NCBI GenBank assembly: GCA_007695035.1 | Contig: REEO01000054.1 | Span: 1-58,678, forward strand | DNA from: Saprospirales bacterium | GTDB lineage: Bacteria; Bacteroidota; Bacteroidia; Chitinophagales; Saprospiraceae | Direction of reading: 5' to 3' | Length of the DNA: 58,678 nt | In this document: in pieces, positions 45,569 to 54,328 of the stretch | How positions within the stretch are numbered: the stretch's first letter is position 1 | How the letters are laid out: the number at the start of each line of letters is the position of its first letter | Made by a program: the position numbers and the translations under genes | The notes under the pieces: generated by a model | Told to the model about the DNA's origin: nothing | The model's database searches: none | The model's input: only the letters and a program-made list of their open reading frames with translations

Positions 45569-46669
45569 TCATTTCTGAGCATTCTTGAGCAAGATCAGGG
45601 CGATTATAGAGAATAGTATATTGGGCAGCCAGATGGCAAAGAGGGTATTGGTATTTGGATTGGTTGCGTAGGTGATGGAAAACTTGGACATAAACACAAA
45701 TAGCGCCCCCAATAAAACTCCGGCTGCGAGATGAATGCCTACACCTCCTCTCACTTTTCGGCTGGCCAGTGCAAACCCTATCACCGTAAGTATAATGATA
45801 GAAACGGGGTCTGCGGTCCTTCGGTGGTATTCGGCCACTACCAGCGGTGACCTTCCAACTCCTTTGGATGCCTCTCTTTCCAGGAAGGCGTGGAGCTGTG
45901 GGGTGGTCATCATGTCGCGTTCTTTGGCATAGGTGATGAAGTCTTCAGGCAATAAATTGAGCACGGTATCCATGTTTTTCCCCCTGAAAACCTTGTAGCT
46001 CATTTCACCCTCTCTGAGATTGCGTATTTCGTAATCGGTGATTCTCCATTTATTGGGTGGTTCTAATATGCGCATTGTACGCGCCCGTAAGACTTCCACC
46101 AGTTCATTGGATTCGCCAAAAGTCTCGATCCTCACATCTCTGCAAAGGGTATCTGACCGGCTGTAGAACCTTATGTAGATTTTTTGTTGGGGATTCAGAA
46201 AAAAATGGACGTCCTGGGTTCTGCCTTCCACCCGGTCGGGTCTGATATAGGTGTATTCAAATGAAAGCCGCTGGTCATTGCTTAAGGGTATGATGTGGTG
46301 GCTGAGCAAGTAGTGTAAACCCGAGATGATTACGGCCGCCGTCAAGTAGGGCATTACCAATCTTCTCAGTGACATGCCCGTACTGAGCATGGCGATAAAT
46401 TCCGTGTCCCTGGCGAGTCTGGAGGTAAAAAAGATCACCGAAATAAGGGCAAAAAGGGGCCAGAGAAGACCGTTTATCCAGGGTATAAAGAGCAACAGGT
46501 ACTCGGTGAAGATACGGTCCAGTGAGACGTCTGTTTTCAAGAGGTTTTCCAACTTTTGACTGATCTCAATAACCACGGCTATCAGGGAAAAAAGCAGACA
46601 GGTGAAGAAGAAGGTCTTCAGGTATTTTTTGAACAGATATTTATCAATCTTTTTTATTCTGAACATCAT
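45569..46669 (-). CDS. LptF/LptG-family lipopolysaccharide export permease
   Basis: The 366-residue inner-membrane protein belongs to the YjgP/YjgQ family, which with LptB extracts LPS for export to the outer membrane. It starts with the typical IKKIDKYLFKKYLKTFF before the first helix, has three N-terminal helices, a periplasmic beta-jellyroll stretch (about 140-260) and three C-terminal helices ending FAIWLPNILFSIIALILL. The family often has two members; only this one is here. It is followed 68 bp upstream by tgt in the same direction, an arrangement common in Bacteroidota. Confidence 0.9.
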   Translation of the reverse strand: MMFRIKKIDKYLFKKYLKTFFFTCLLFSLIAVVIEISQKLENLLKTDVSLDRIFTEYLLLFIPWINGLLWPLFALISVIFFTSRLARDTEFIAMLSTGMSLRRLVMPYLTAAVIISGLHYLLSHHIIPLSNDQRLSFEYTYIRPDRVEGRTQDVHFFLNPQQKIYIRFYSRSDTLCRDVRIETFGESNELVEVLRARTMRILEPPNKWRITDYEIRNLREGEMSYKVFRGKNMDTVLNLLPEDFITYAKERDMMTTPQLHAFLEREASKGVGRSPLVVAEYHRRTADPVSIIILTVIGFALASRKVRGGVGIHLAAGVLLGALFVFMSKFSITYATNPNTNTLFAIWLPNILFSIIALILLKNAQK

Positions 46670-46736
46670 TGAGTTGGTATCTGGGCTTCATGCCCTTTTA
46701 AGGATGTGCAAAACCTGCCTTTGGGAATGGAAAAAG

Positions 46737-47867
46737 TTAAAGTCGATTACTTAGTAATGAGATCATCTCCTTTTTCCAGCCCGGAAATTCGCCCGCATTT
46801 ATCTTTTTTCCCGCTTCTCGAACCAGCCACAGAAAGAACGAAAGATTTTGCAAACTTGCTATCTGAGGACCCAGAAATTCACCCGTGTGAAACAAATGGC
46901 GAAGATACGCCCTGCTGTATTCCCGGCTGAAGGGCGACGGACTGTTGCTGTCCAGTGGGCTGTGATCGTTTGCCCATTTGGCGTTCTTGATGTTGATGAT
47001 CCCCTCTGATGTAAATATCATTCCATGTCTTGCATTTCTCGTGGGAAGAACGCAGTCAAACATATCAACTCCGCGGTCTATACACTCCAAAAGGTTGACC
47101 GGGGTGCCGACTCCCATCAGGTATCTCGGTTTTTCCACGGGAAGGTGATTGGTGCTGATGTCGGTCATCTCGTACAGGAGTTCTTCCGGTTCACCGACGG
47201 AGAGACCCCCAATTGCGTTGGCGGGCAGATCGAGCTGGGCAATGTGTTTGGCCGAATCCGCCCTGAGGTCTTCATAAGCACCGCCCTGTACGATCGGGAT
47301 TAGGTACTGCGGGTGGTCGTATTGGTGTTTTTCCCCCTGAAATTGTTCAACACAACGGTCTAGCCACCGATGGGTGAGGTGCATAGAGTCCTTTACGTAT
47401 TTACGGTCAGCGGGATACGGAGGACATTCGTCAAAAGCCATAATGAAATCTGCCCCGATGCTACGCTGGATATCAACCACGCTCTCGGGCGAAAAAAAAT
47501 GGCTGGACCCATCGATATGGGACCTGAATTTTACGCCTTCCTCTGTGATTTTGCGCATTCCACTCAGTGAGTAAACCTGGTAACCTCCACTGTCTGTGAG
47601 GATATGCCTGTCCCAGTTTATGAACTTATGCAACCCTCCTGCGTCTTCTATAATTCCCGTGCCGGGTCGCAGGTAAAGGTGGTAGGTATTTCCCAGAATC
47701 ACTGGTGCGTCAAGCAAATCGCTCAACATATGCTGATTGAGCCCTTTTACAGTACCCAGCGTGCCTACAGGCATAAAAATCGGGGTGGGAATTTCTCCTC
47801 TGCTTGTTTGAATAAGACCGGACCGTGCTTTTCCGGTATCGCTTTTGGCGGTTATGGTAAATTTCAT
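46737..47867 (-). CDS. tgt: tRNA-guanine transglycosylase (queuine/preQ1)
   Basis: The enzyme of about 376 residues swaps guanine for the queuosine precursor at tRNA position 34. The start is FTITAKSDTGKARSG. The catalytic region HILTDSGGYQVYSLSG, the nucleophile Asp region GGLSVGEPEELLYEM, and RYLMGVGTPVNLLECIDRG plus MFDCVLPTRNARHG are intact. The usual four-residue zinc site at the C-terminus is not evident: I see no CxCxxC pattern in the last 80 residues, a region that reads WANDHSPLDSNSPSPFSREY. The start at 47867 places it just downstream of a -7 box, so the mRNA may have almost no leader. Confidence 0.92.
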   Translation of the reverse strand: MKFTITAKSDTGKARSGLIQTSRGEIPTPIFMPVGTLGTVKGLNQHMLSDLLDAPVILGNTYHLYLRPGTGIIEDAGGLHKFINWDRHILTDSGGYQVYSLSGMRKITEEGVKFRSHIDGSSHFFSPESVVDIQRSIGADFIMAFDECPPYPADRKYVKDSMHLTHRWLDRCVEQFQGEKHQYDHPQYLIPIVQGGAYEDLRADSAKHIAQLDLPANAIGGLSVGEPEELLYEMTDISTNHLPVEKPRYLMGVGTPVNLLECIDRGVDMFDCVLPTRNARHGMIFTSEGIINIKNAKWANDHSPLDSNSPSPFSREYSRAYLRHLFHTGEFLGPQIASLQNLSFFLWLVREAGKKINAGEFPGWKKEMISLLSNRL

Positions 47868-47874
47868 ACGGCGG

Positions 47875-47908
47875 CAAAGATAAACCACTGTATGGATTTC
47901 TGATCAAA
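47875..47908 (-). promoter_or_regulatory. Promoter of tgt, nearly leaderless
   Basis: On the minus strand TTTG (47905-47908), a 22-bp spacer and TATCTTTG (47875-47882) are seen. The last base of the -7 box is 8 bp from the ATG, so transcription would begin within a few bases of the start codon. Confidence 0.45.
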
Positions 47909-48501
47909 ACGATAATCTTCGCCTTTTCCGAATTTTGATTGGGCTCGATGTACTCGACCGGGTTTGATTGATTTTTTTGGGTGTACATTTTTGTTTAGAG
48001 AGGGTGGTGTCAGAGAATAGTGGCTGTCCTTTACGCAGGTTTTGCAAAGCTCGATTTCTGTCAGTGCAACCCTTTGGAAACCAACTTAAGTGAACTGTCG
48101 GTGCATCCCATGAATGGTCTTTTCGGGAATTCAATTGAATGTGGAAAGTTGAAAATGAGGGATGCGTGTGGTGGGAAAGGAGATGGATTTTTCCAGCGAT
48201 AATTCGGACACCTTGGGGAGGATAGTATTTGTGGCTAAATTTCTGTAGCGGGGTTTCGGTTTCCAGCAAAGCCCGTTAGTTGAAAAAATGCAAAGGGGAC
48301 TACCAAAACACTTATTGCCGGGAAAATATCCTTCAAAATTTATCATTCCCGGGTATGAATATCGGAGCAGTTCCCTTAAACCTTCCTCCCGGACAGTGGC
48401 TTTTTGGTTTCCTACTCCAAGGCAAATGCGAGCTGTTTAAGGGTGATACGTCCATTGTAGAGCTGAATGAATCGGTTGGGAAAAGGGCTGTCGTTCGGCT
48501 T
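47909..48501. other. Gene-poor stretch between tgt and a zinc-ribbon gene
   Basis: About 600 bp have no convincing gene. A 121-codon minus frame (47904-48269) is rich in Ser, Lys and His and has no motif. I looked for RNase P RNA, tmRNA and SRP RNA landmarks and found none. The stretch could hold an unrecognised RNA. Confidence 0.4.
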
Positions 48502-48852
48502 TTATATATTCATTTTGATCAAATTAAGGTTTCGGGTGTCCATTTCCACAATGCCGACTTCATAACAGTACTTTTGGGGATGTCCATTTTTTGCGATTCG
48601 CTCGTTGGTGTAATAGCCAAATGCGAAGCCCTCTTCGATCAGCCGCTCTCTGTTCACGGCCGTTTCCCCGCGCTGGTAAAGTTTGTGCAGGATGCGCCTG
48701 TTTCTCCTGAGTATTTTGTTGACTGTGCGCACAAAGTTGTTGGCATCGCTATTGGATTTGTTGTGCCAGGCTGACCGGCAGTCATCGTTGCAGAACTTCT
48801 TGTCTGCTCTTCCATTAATCGGGCTGTTGCACTCCATACAGGTTTTACACAT
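48502..48852 (-). CDS. Conserved zinc-ribbon protein of unknown function
   Basis: The 116-residue protein opens with CKTCMECNSPINGRADKKFC followed by NDDCRSAWHNK, a treble-clef or ribbon-type zinc site of several Cys residues. The rest is a basic helical region (VNKILRRNRRILHKLYQRG) and a C-terminal part with FAFGYYTNERIAKNG and KYCYEVG. I recall similar proteins from many Bacteroidota, where they remain unnamed. Nucleic-acid binding is plausible from the zinc site and basic helix, but not shown. It stands alone, 110 bp after the DHS-like gene. Confidence 0.75.
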   Translation of the reverse strand: MCKTCMECNSPINGRADKKFCNDDCRSAWHNKSNSDANNFVRTVNKILRRNRRILHKLYQRGETAVNRERLIEEGFAFGYYTNERIAKNGHPQKYCYEVGIVEMDTRNLNLIKMNI

Positions 48853-48962
48853 GACAGAAATAATTTTGATTTCGCCTTATAGTGTTGCTGCCAACCAAAA
48901 TGTACCCAACCGGCCCTATTTTTTCATAAAAAAAGCGCAAAGTAGAGTTTGGAAACTCTTTC

Positions 48963-49934
48963 TCACCAGCCCAGCACGTAAGCGAATACGAGTGGAGCCA
49001 CTATGGTAGCATCGGACTCAATAATGAACTTTGGTGTATCTTCATCCAACTTGCCCCAGGTGATTTTTTCATTGGGCACCGCTCCTGAGTAGGAACCGTA
49101 GCTGGTAGTGCTGTCTGAAATCTGGCAGAAGTAAGACCAGAATGGAATATCTTCGTACTTCAGGTCCTGATAGAGCATGGGTACTACGCAAATGGGGAAG
49201 TCACCGGCTATTCCACCGCCAATTTGGAAAAAGCCCACTCCCTTCCCAGACGAATTTTTCAGGTACCAGTCCGCGAGATCGGTCATGTAATCTATTCCCG
49301 ATTTCACCGTATGGGTTTTAAGTTCACCCTTGATGCAGTGAGCGGCAAAAATATTTCCCAGGGTGCTGTCCTCCCAGCCGGGTACCACAATGGGGATGTT
49401 TTTTTCAGCGGCAGCCACCATCCAACTGTCAGCCGGATCGATTTGATAGAATTCCTTCAGGTCTCCGTCTAGCAGCATTTGGTAGAGGTACTCGTGCGGG
49501 AAGTAGCGCGCTCCTTTTTTCTCCGCATCCTGCCAGCGTTTAAAAATTTTGGCCTCGATCCTTCTGAATGCTTCCTCTTCCGGGATGCAGGTGTCTGTAA
49601 CTCTGTTCAGTCCCTGGTCGAGTAGCGCGCGCTCCTCCGCGGCTGTCAATTCCCTGTAGTTGGGAATTCGCTTGTAGTGGTCGTGAGCTACCAAATTCAT
49701 GACATCCTCTTCCAGGTTGGCACCCGTACACGAAATGATGTGTACTTTATCCTGCCTGATCATTTCCGCAAGGATCTTTCCCAGTTCGCCGGTACTCATT
49801 GCACCGGCCAGGGTGACCATCATTTTTCCGCCGTCTTCCAGATGGTCGTTGTAGCCTTTTGACGCATCCACCAGAGCTGCGGCATTGAAGTGTAGGTAGT
49901 ACTTTTTTAAGAAGTTCGATATTGGTCCTGACAT
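48963..49934 (-). CDS. Deoxyhypusine-synthase-family enzyme (probable polyamine synthase)
   Basis: The 323-residue protein belongs to the deoxyhypusine synthase fold, with VTLAGAMSTGELGKIL, HIISCTGANLEEDVMN and GIAGDFPICVVPML for NAD binding. The segment EKITWGKLDEDTPKFIIESD keeps the Lys that forms the enzyme-imine intermediate. Bacteria lack eIF5A, so the acceptor is probably a small amine. The gene is 35 bp from agmatinase, next to arginine decarboxylase, so it may build homospermidine or spermidine from putrescine or agmatine by transferring an aminobutyl or aminopropyl group. The true donor and acceptor cannot be told from sequence alone. Confidence 0.88.
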   Translation of the reverse strand: MSGPISNFLKKYYLHFNAAALVDASKGYNDHLEDGGKMMVTLAGAMSTGELGKILAEMIRQDKVHIISCTGANLEEDVMNLVAHDHYKRIPNYRELTAAEERALLDQGLNRVTDTCIPEEEAFRRIEAKIFKRWQDAEKKGARYFPHEYLYQMLLDGDLKEFYQIDPADSWMVAAAEKNIPIVVPGWEDSTLGNIFAAHCIKGELKTHTVKSGIDYMTDLADWYLKNSSGKGVGFFQIGGGIAGDFPICVVPMLYQDLKYEDIPFWSYFCQISDSTTSYGSYSGAVPNEKITWGKLDEDTPKFIIESDATIVAPLVFAYVLGW

Positions 49935-49969
49935 GGTAAAAGGTTTTATTAGTTGATTCGAATGGCTGT

Positions 49970-50821
49970 TTAGATTTTATCCTGAAGATAAGCGATCAGT
50001 TTGTAATAGAGTTTGGCAGCGAGAAATTGCGGGGCTGTTATTCCATCAATCGGGCAGAGTTCGACTATGTCAAAACCCACCACCTTGTTTCGCTCGCAGA
50101 CTCTTTTCAGCAACTCCAGCGTTTCGTACCAAAACAATCCCCCCGGCTCGGGAGTGCCTGTGGCCGGCATGATGGAAGGGTCAAAAGCATCCAGGTCAAT
50201 GGTGATATACACATTTCCTACACATTTTTCTAATACCCTGTCGATCCAGAATTTATCCTTCCTGATATCCCCGGCAAAAAATACATTTTCCCGGTTCATA
50301 AACTCCAACTCACTTTTGTCCATGGACCGAATGCCAACCTGTACCAAATTGCTGGTTGTGACGGCCTCGGCCATCGCGCAGGCGTGATTGTAGGGAGTAC
50401 CTTCATAGGAGGGCCGCAGGTCAGTGTGTGCGTCGAGTTGCAAAACGGTCATATTGCCAAAGTGCTCGCGGAAGGCGCGGATGCAGGGGATAGAAATGCT
50501 GTGCTCCCCTCCAAATGTGGTGACAAATTTGCCCTTTTTTAAATGGCTGGTCACTTCCTTGTGCAAGTGCTCCACCATGGAGGCCGGACTCTTAAACTCC
50601 GGTGCGGGGTTGAGTAAGTGAATACCTTTACGGTAGGGCTCTGAGTTGGTTTCTATGTCGTACAGTTCCATGTTTTCGGCAGCAGCGAGAAATGCAGCAG
50701 GGCCCTTGTCCGCCCCTTTCCCCCAGGTGCTGGTACCGTCGTAACCCACCGGGTAAAGCACCACTCCTGCTCTTTCGTAATCGTGATAGTTGGCCGGAAT
50801 ACCGGCGAATGTTTTTCTCAT
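49970..50821 (-). CDS. speB: Agmatinase
   Basis: The 283-residue ureohydrolase splits agmatine into putrescine and urea. The two-manganese site is formed by TFGGEHSIS, QLDAHTDLRPSYEGT and HACAM, then TIDLDAFDPSIMPATGTPEPGG without any gap. The length fits the bacterial agmatinase/arginase-like group. An arginase-type activity is an alternative, but the adjacent arginine decarboxylase gene (13 bp away) favours agmatine as substrate. Confidence 0.92.
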   Translation of the reverse strand: MRKTFAGIPANYHDYERAGVVLYPVGYDGTSTWGKGADKGPAAFLAAAENMELYDIETNSEPYRKGIHLLNPAPEFKSPASMVEHLHKEVTSHLKKGKFVTTFGGEHSISIPCIRAFREHFGNMTVLQLDAHTDLRPSYEGTPYNHACAMAEAVTTSNLVQVGIRSMDKSELEFMNRENVFFAGDIRKDKFWIDRVLEKCVGNVYITIDLDAFDPSIMPATGTPEPGGLFWYETLELLKRVCERNKVVGFDIVELCPIDGITAPQFLAAKLYYKLIAYLQDKI

Positions 50822-50833
50822 GGTTCAATTTGT

Positions 50834-52222
50834 TTAATAGCCCATTAATTTCAACATGGAATCGGGGGATTGCTGCTCCGAAAAAACATCGTAAGAAAGT
50901 TTGCCCTCCTCGTCCCTGTCGATCAGGAGAATTCTTGGATTGGGAATAAGGCAGTGCTGCATTCCGCCAAAGCCCCCCAGGGATTCCTGATAGGCCCCGG
51001 TGTTGAAAAAGCCGATATAAAGTGGCTTGGAGGCCCGGTATTGAGGAAGGTAAATGGCGTTGATGTGCTGCTCTGAATTGTAGTAATCGTCGCTGTCACA
51101 GGTGAGTCCACCTAGAAAAACACGTTCGTAGGCGTCCTCCCATTTATTGAGTGGCAACAGTATAAAGCGCTTTGACAGTGCCCAGGAATCCGGCAGGTTG
51201 GTCATGAAAGAACTGTCGATCATGTTCCACTTCTCGCGGTCGTTCTGTTGCTTTTGATTGAGTATTTTAAAAACGGCGCCCCCGCTCTCTCCCACGGTGT
51301 AGGAGCCAAATTCGGTGTAAATATCGGGCTCTTCCACCTGCTCGTTTTTGCAGAACTTTTTGATTTGATATACGATCTCATCTATCATGTACTCGTAATC
51401 GTACTCAAAAGCCAGCGAGTTTTTGATGGGGAATCCCCCGCCTATATTGAAAGAATTCAATCTGGGAGATATTTTTTTCAACTCCACATACAGTCTCAGA
51501 CACTTGAAAAACTCGTTCCAGTAATAGGCGTTATCCCTGATGCCCGTATTGATGAAAAAGTGGAGCATCCTGAGATTCAACTTATTGTTTTTCTGAATGC
51601 GATTTTTGTAGAGGGGCAAAATGTCTTTGTAGCCAATTCCGAGTCGCGAGGTGTAGAACTCAAATTTGGGCTCCTCCTCTGCTGCAATGCGTATCCCAAT
51701 GTCAATTTGGCCATCTACCTCTTCGGAAATTTTGGATAGCTCAAAGGGATTGTCGATGACGGGGACGATGTTGTAACCATCCCGGTGCATTTCGCCTATG
51801 CGCTGGAGGTATTGATCGGTTTTAAATCCATTGCAGATTATTTTTTTCTCCTTGTTAAAATCCCCTGACTTCTGCAGCCTTTTTACAATGTCGAGATCGG
51901 TGGCGTAAGAGGTCTCTATATGAATGCCGTTTTGCAGAGCCTTTTTCAGAACAAAGGAAAAATGTGAACTCTTGGTGCAGTAGCAGTAGTGGTATTGGCC
52001 CTGGTAGTTGTTGTCCCGGATGGCCTTTTTAAACCAGCCCCGAGCACGGTTGATATTTCTACTGATATTCGGGAGGTAAAAAAATTTAAGCGGGGTGCCA
52101 AAATTTTTGACCAACTCCATCATTGATATGTCGTTGAAAAAAAGCTCATCCCCCTCGACCCTGAATTCGTCCTGCGGAAAGTGGTAGGTCTGTTGTATAA
52201 AGTCAATGTACCGGATTTTCAT
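50834..52222 (-). CDS. Arginine decarboxylase (PLP, fold III)
   Basis: The enzyme of about 462 residues makes agmatine from arginine. It has the alanine-racemase-fold PLP site, with Lys in YHYCYCTKSSHFSF, and the dimer-interface Cys in FLGGLTCDSDDYYN. The shorter length compared with the 630-residue SpeA of Escherichia coli matches the Bacteroidota form. ATG 52222 (MKIRYIDFIQQTYHFP) is preferred over 52273. Substrate is inferred from the family and the neighbouring agmatinase. It starts the three-gene polyamine cluster. Confidence 0.88.
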   Translation of the reverse strand: MKIRYIDFIQQTYHFPQDEFRVEGDELFFNDISMMELVKNFGTPLKFFYLPNISRNINRARGWFKKAIRDNNYQGQYHYCYCTKSSHFSFVLKKALQNGIHIETSYATDLDIVKRLQKSGDFNKEKKIICNGFKTDQYLQRIGEMHRDGYNIVPVIDNPFELSKISEEVDGQIDIGIRIAAEEEPKFEFYTSRLGIGYKDILPLYKNRIQKNNKLNLRMLHFFINTGIRDNAYYWNEFFKCLRLYVELKKISPRLNSFNIGGGFPIKNSLAFEYDYEYMIDEIVYQIKKFCKNEQVEEPDIYTEFGSYTVGESGGAVFKILNQKQQNDREKWNMIDSSFMTNLPDSWALSKRFILLPLNKWEDAYERVFLGGLTCDSDDYYNSEQHINAIYLPQYRASKPLYIGFFNTGAYQESLGGFGGMQHCLIPNPRILLIDRDEEGKLSYDVFSEQQSPDSMLKLMGY

Positions 52223-52575
52223 CAGTGCTGGTTTTTTGGTAAAAAGTTTTAATGAAGCGACAGCCTCTTTCATTCCCGGGGAATGAAGTTGATGCGTTTG
52301 GCTTAGGTAGAATTTTCAACTGTTAATAGTCTGTCAACCCTATCCGGATACCAATAATCGGACACCTGATCTGCCAACTCCCCATTTTTCGCGGGGCTAA
52401 AATACCAATAATCTGCAAGGTTCCACTTTTGGATGGCATTATTTTAAAAGTCTTTTAAAATAGAAAATTGATATATTGATTATCAAAGGGTTGTAAGTTA
52501 GGCCTGTAAAAAAATGCCACTACCAATTTTCAGCATGGCATTTTGCCGTATATTGCGGCGGTAAATCCAAACACT

Positions 52576-53232
52576 ATGGCATTTAATCTGAATGAACATA
52601 TCGATCATACACTGCTCAAACCCTTTGCCACGGAAGAGCAAATGCGCAAGATTTGTGAGGAGGCGGTCAAGCACAACTTCCCTGCTGTGTGTGTCCCACC
52701 CTATTTCGTCAAAGTCTGTAAGATGGCGTTGAAGGATTCGAATGTGCAGGTTGCTACAGTAGCGGGATTCCCCAATGGATACGATCACATCGGCACCAAG
52801 ATGGACAGCATCAAAAGAAGCATTGACCTGGGAGCCGATGAGATTGATGCGGTAATCAATGTGGCAGCACTCAAAAGTGGTAAAATGACGGATGTTCAGG
52901 GCGAACTCGACAGCCTGGTCACTGCCTGCCGCCTTAAGAGCCGCAAAATAAAGCTCATCATCGAAGCTGCTCTGCTTAGCCGGGAAGAAATGGAAATGCT
53001 GATGCCGGTAATCATTGAAAATTCCCCGCATTACGTAAAAACCAGTACCGGCTACCACGTTCCTGAAAATCAGGTGGAACTCATTGGTTGGCTGCGCTCC
53101 CAATTGCCCGATACCATCAAGCTCAAAGCTTCCGGAGGTATTCGAACTGCCGAAATGGCAAAAGCGATCGTTGACGCCGGTGCAGACCGAATTGGCACTT
53201 CTTCGGCCCTGAAACTGATTGAAGGGCAATAA
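52576..53232 (+). CDS. deoC: Deoxyribose-phosphate aldolase
   Basis: The enzyme of about 218 residues splits 2-deoxyribose 5-phosphate into glyceraldehyde 3-phosphate and acetaldehyde. HIDHTLLKPFATEEQ starts the fold. The Schiff-base Lys is in HYVKTSTGY, and the second Lys is in IKLKASGGIRTAEMA. Asp in DEIDAVINV also belongs to the catalytic set. ATG 52576 is preferred over a TTG at 52543. The gap 52223-52575 upstream shows no gene, nor does 53233-53547 downstream. Confidence 0.95.
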   Translation: MAFNLNEHIDHTLLKPFATEEQMRKICEEAVKHNFPAVCVPPYFVKVCKMALKDSNVQVATVAGFPNGYDHIGTKMDSIKRSIDLGADEIDAVINVAALKSGKMTDVQGELDSLVTACRLKSRKIKLIIEAALLSREEMEMLMPVIIENSPHYVKTSTGYHVPENQVELIGWLRSQLPDTIKLKASGGIRTAEMAKAIVDAGADRIGTSSALKLIEGQ

Positions 53233-53547
53233 TTGTCGAACTGCTGTTTTCCCTAAGCTGGATTTCAAGACTTCCTGTTTTTTCCTTGGTGGTGTTCGTA
53301 TTGATGAACAGAGCATAAGCGTGTATTTCATCAATCTCCCAATTTCTTTTCTGTAAACCATCTCAGGAATACCCCCTGGATTAAACACTCTGAGACAGTG
53401 ATGTCACTGCATTGTCAAATATTTCCCTGCAAGCGCAATGTAGGGAATGACGGCCCGTTTTACAGGAAAAATTAATTCGGATAAATTTGTCCTAAATAAA
53501 CTTTTTCAATACCTTTACCAGGGCAATTATATAAACAAGAGGTTCCC

Positions 53548-53569
53548 ATATTCTCAGAATTGAGAGTAT
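53548..53569. promoter_or_regulatory. Inverted repeat upstream of the RIC gene
   Basis: ATATTCTCA and TGAGAGTAT are inverted repeats matching at 8 of 9 positions around GAAT. They lie about 157 bp upstream of the RIC start codon. A site for a nitric-oxide or iron-responsive regulator is conceivable from the gene's role, but the regulator is not known. Confidence 0.35.
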
Positions 53570-53725
53570 GTCGTGAAGTCGTATTTGAGCAGAAAAAATT
53601 TGAGTCAAATTAAGATAAAAAGGTTCTGCAGTGTGGTTTTGGAAAGGAAAGAGGCAAAGATGGGTGAATGGGGATGGTTTGGAACAGAAGAATAAAATAT
53701 TTTTTACATACAAATTTCAGGTATT

Positions 53726-54328
53726 ATGGAGATTACTCAAAACAGTATCATAGGCGACTTGGTCGCTCAAAATTATCAGACGGCTAAAGTGTTTAAGAAG
53801 CACAAGATAGATTTCTGCTGTCAGGGTGGAAGGACCGTGGAAGATGCTTGCAAGGCCAAAAAGTTGGAAGCGGTGGAAGTGGTTCAGCAATTGAAGGAGA
53901 TAGTGCGTCAGCGAGGTGATGAGGTGATTGATTTCAAGTCTTGGCCTAGGGATTTACTGGTTGATTACATTGAGAAAAAGCACCACAGGTATGTCGAGGA
54001 GCAGATTCCGATCATCAGACCCTACCTCGATAAAGTGGCCCGGGTTCACGGCGAAAGACACCCGGAATTGCTGGAGATTCTGGAGGAGTTCACTTCCGCA
54101 TCTGCCGAGCTAACCAATCACATGTGGAAGGAGGAACACATTCTATTTCCGTTCATTCGAAAAATGTTGGATTCGGTTCGGAACAATAGTCCTTTCGAGC
54201 CACCTCAGTTCGTAACGGTGGAAAATCCCATCCGCATGATGATGGAAGAGCACGATGCCGAGGGTGAGCGATTTAAAAGGATTGCGGAGTTGACAGTTGA
54301 CAATGGACAGTTGACAGTTGACAGTTGA
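53726..54328 (+). CDS. Truncated RIC/ScdA (iron-sulfur centre repair) di-iron protein
   Basis: The family repairs Fe-S clusters damaged by nitric oxide or peroxide. The N-terminal ScdA domain is intact (IIGDLVAQNYQTAKVF, then HKIDFCCQGGRT with its Cys pair). The hemerythrin-like helices show HHRYVEEQ, RVHGERHPEL, NHMWKEEHILFPF and MMMEEHDAEGERF. At residue 187 or so the sequence turns into ELTVDNGQLTVDS, coded by the tandem array at 54289-54410. The last helix, which should carry the final His and Glu iron ligands (HxHLENNxLFP in relatives), is missing, and no trace of it follows. At 200 residues it is about 40 short. Probably inactive or impaired, though the frame is otherwise clean. Confidence 0.85.
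   Translation: MEITQNSIIGDLVAQNYQTAKVFKKHKIDFCCQGGRTVEDACKAKKLEAVEVVQQLKEIVRQRGDEVIDFKSWPRDLLVDYIEKKHHRYVEEQIPIIRPYLDKVARVHGERHPELLEILEEFTSASAELTNHMWKEEHILFPFIRKMLDSVRNNSPFEPPQFVTVENPIRMMMEEHDAEGERFKRIAELTVDNGQLTVDS

Noticed and set aside
47904-48269. 121-codon minus frame upstream of tgt
   Set aside because: Ser/Lys/His-rich with no domain; overlaps the tgt promoter region.
47909-48501. RNase P RNA, tmRNA or SRP RNA in the long gap
   Set aside because: None of the conserved landmark sequences of these RNAs was found on either strand.
52498-53388. 296-codon minus-strand open frame
   Set aside because: It lies wholly antisense to deoC, whose motifs are certain; the composition is that of a shadow frame.
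53492-53713. 73-codon minus frame upstream of the RIC gene
   Set aside because: Low-complexity hydrophobic translation without motif; lies in the upstream region of the RIC gene.
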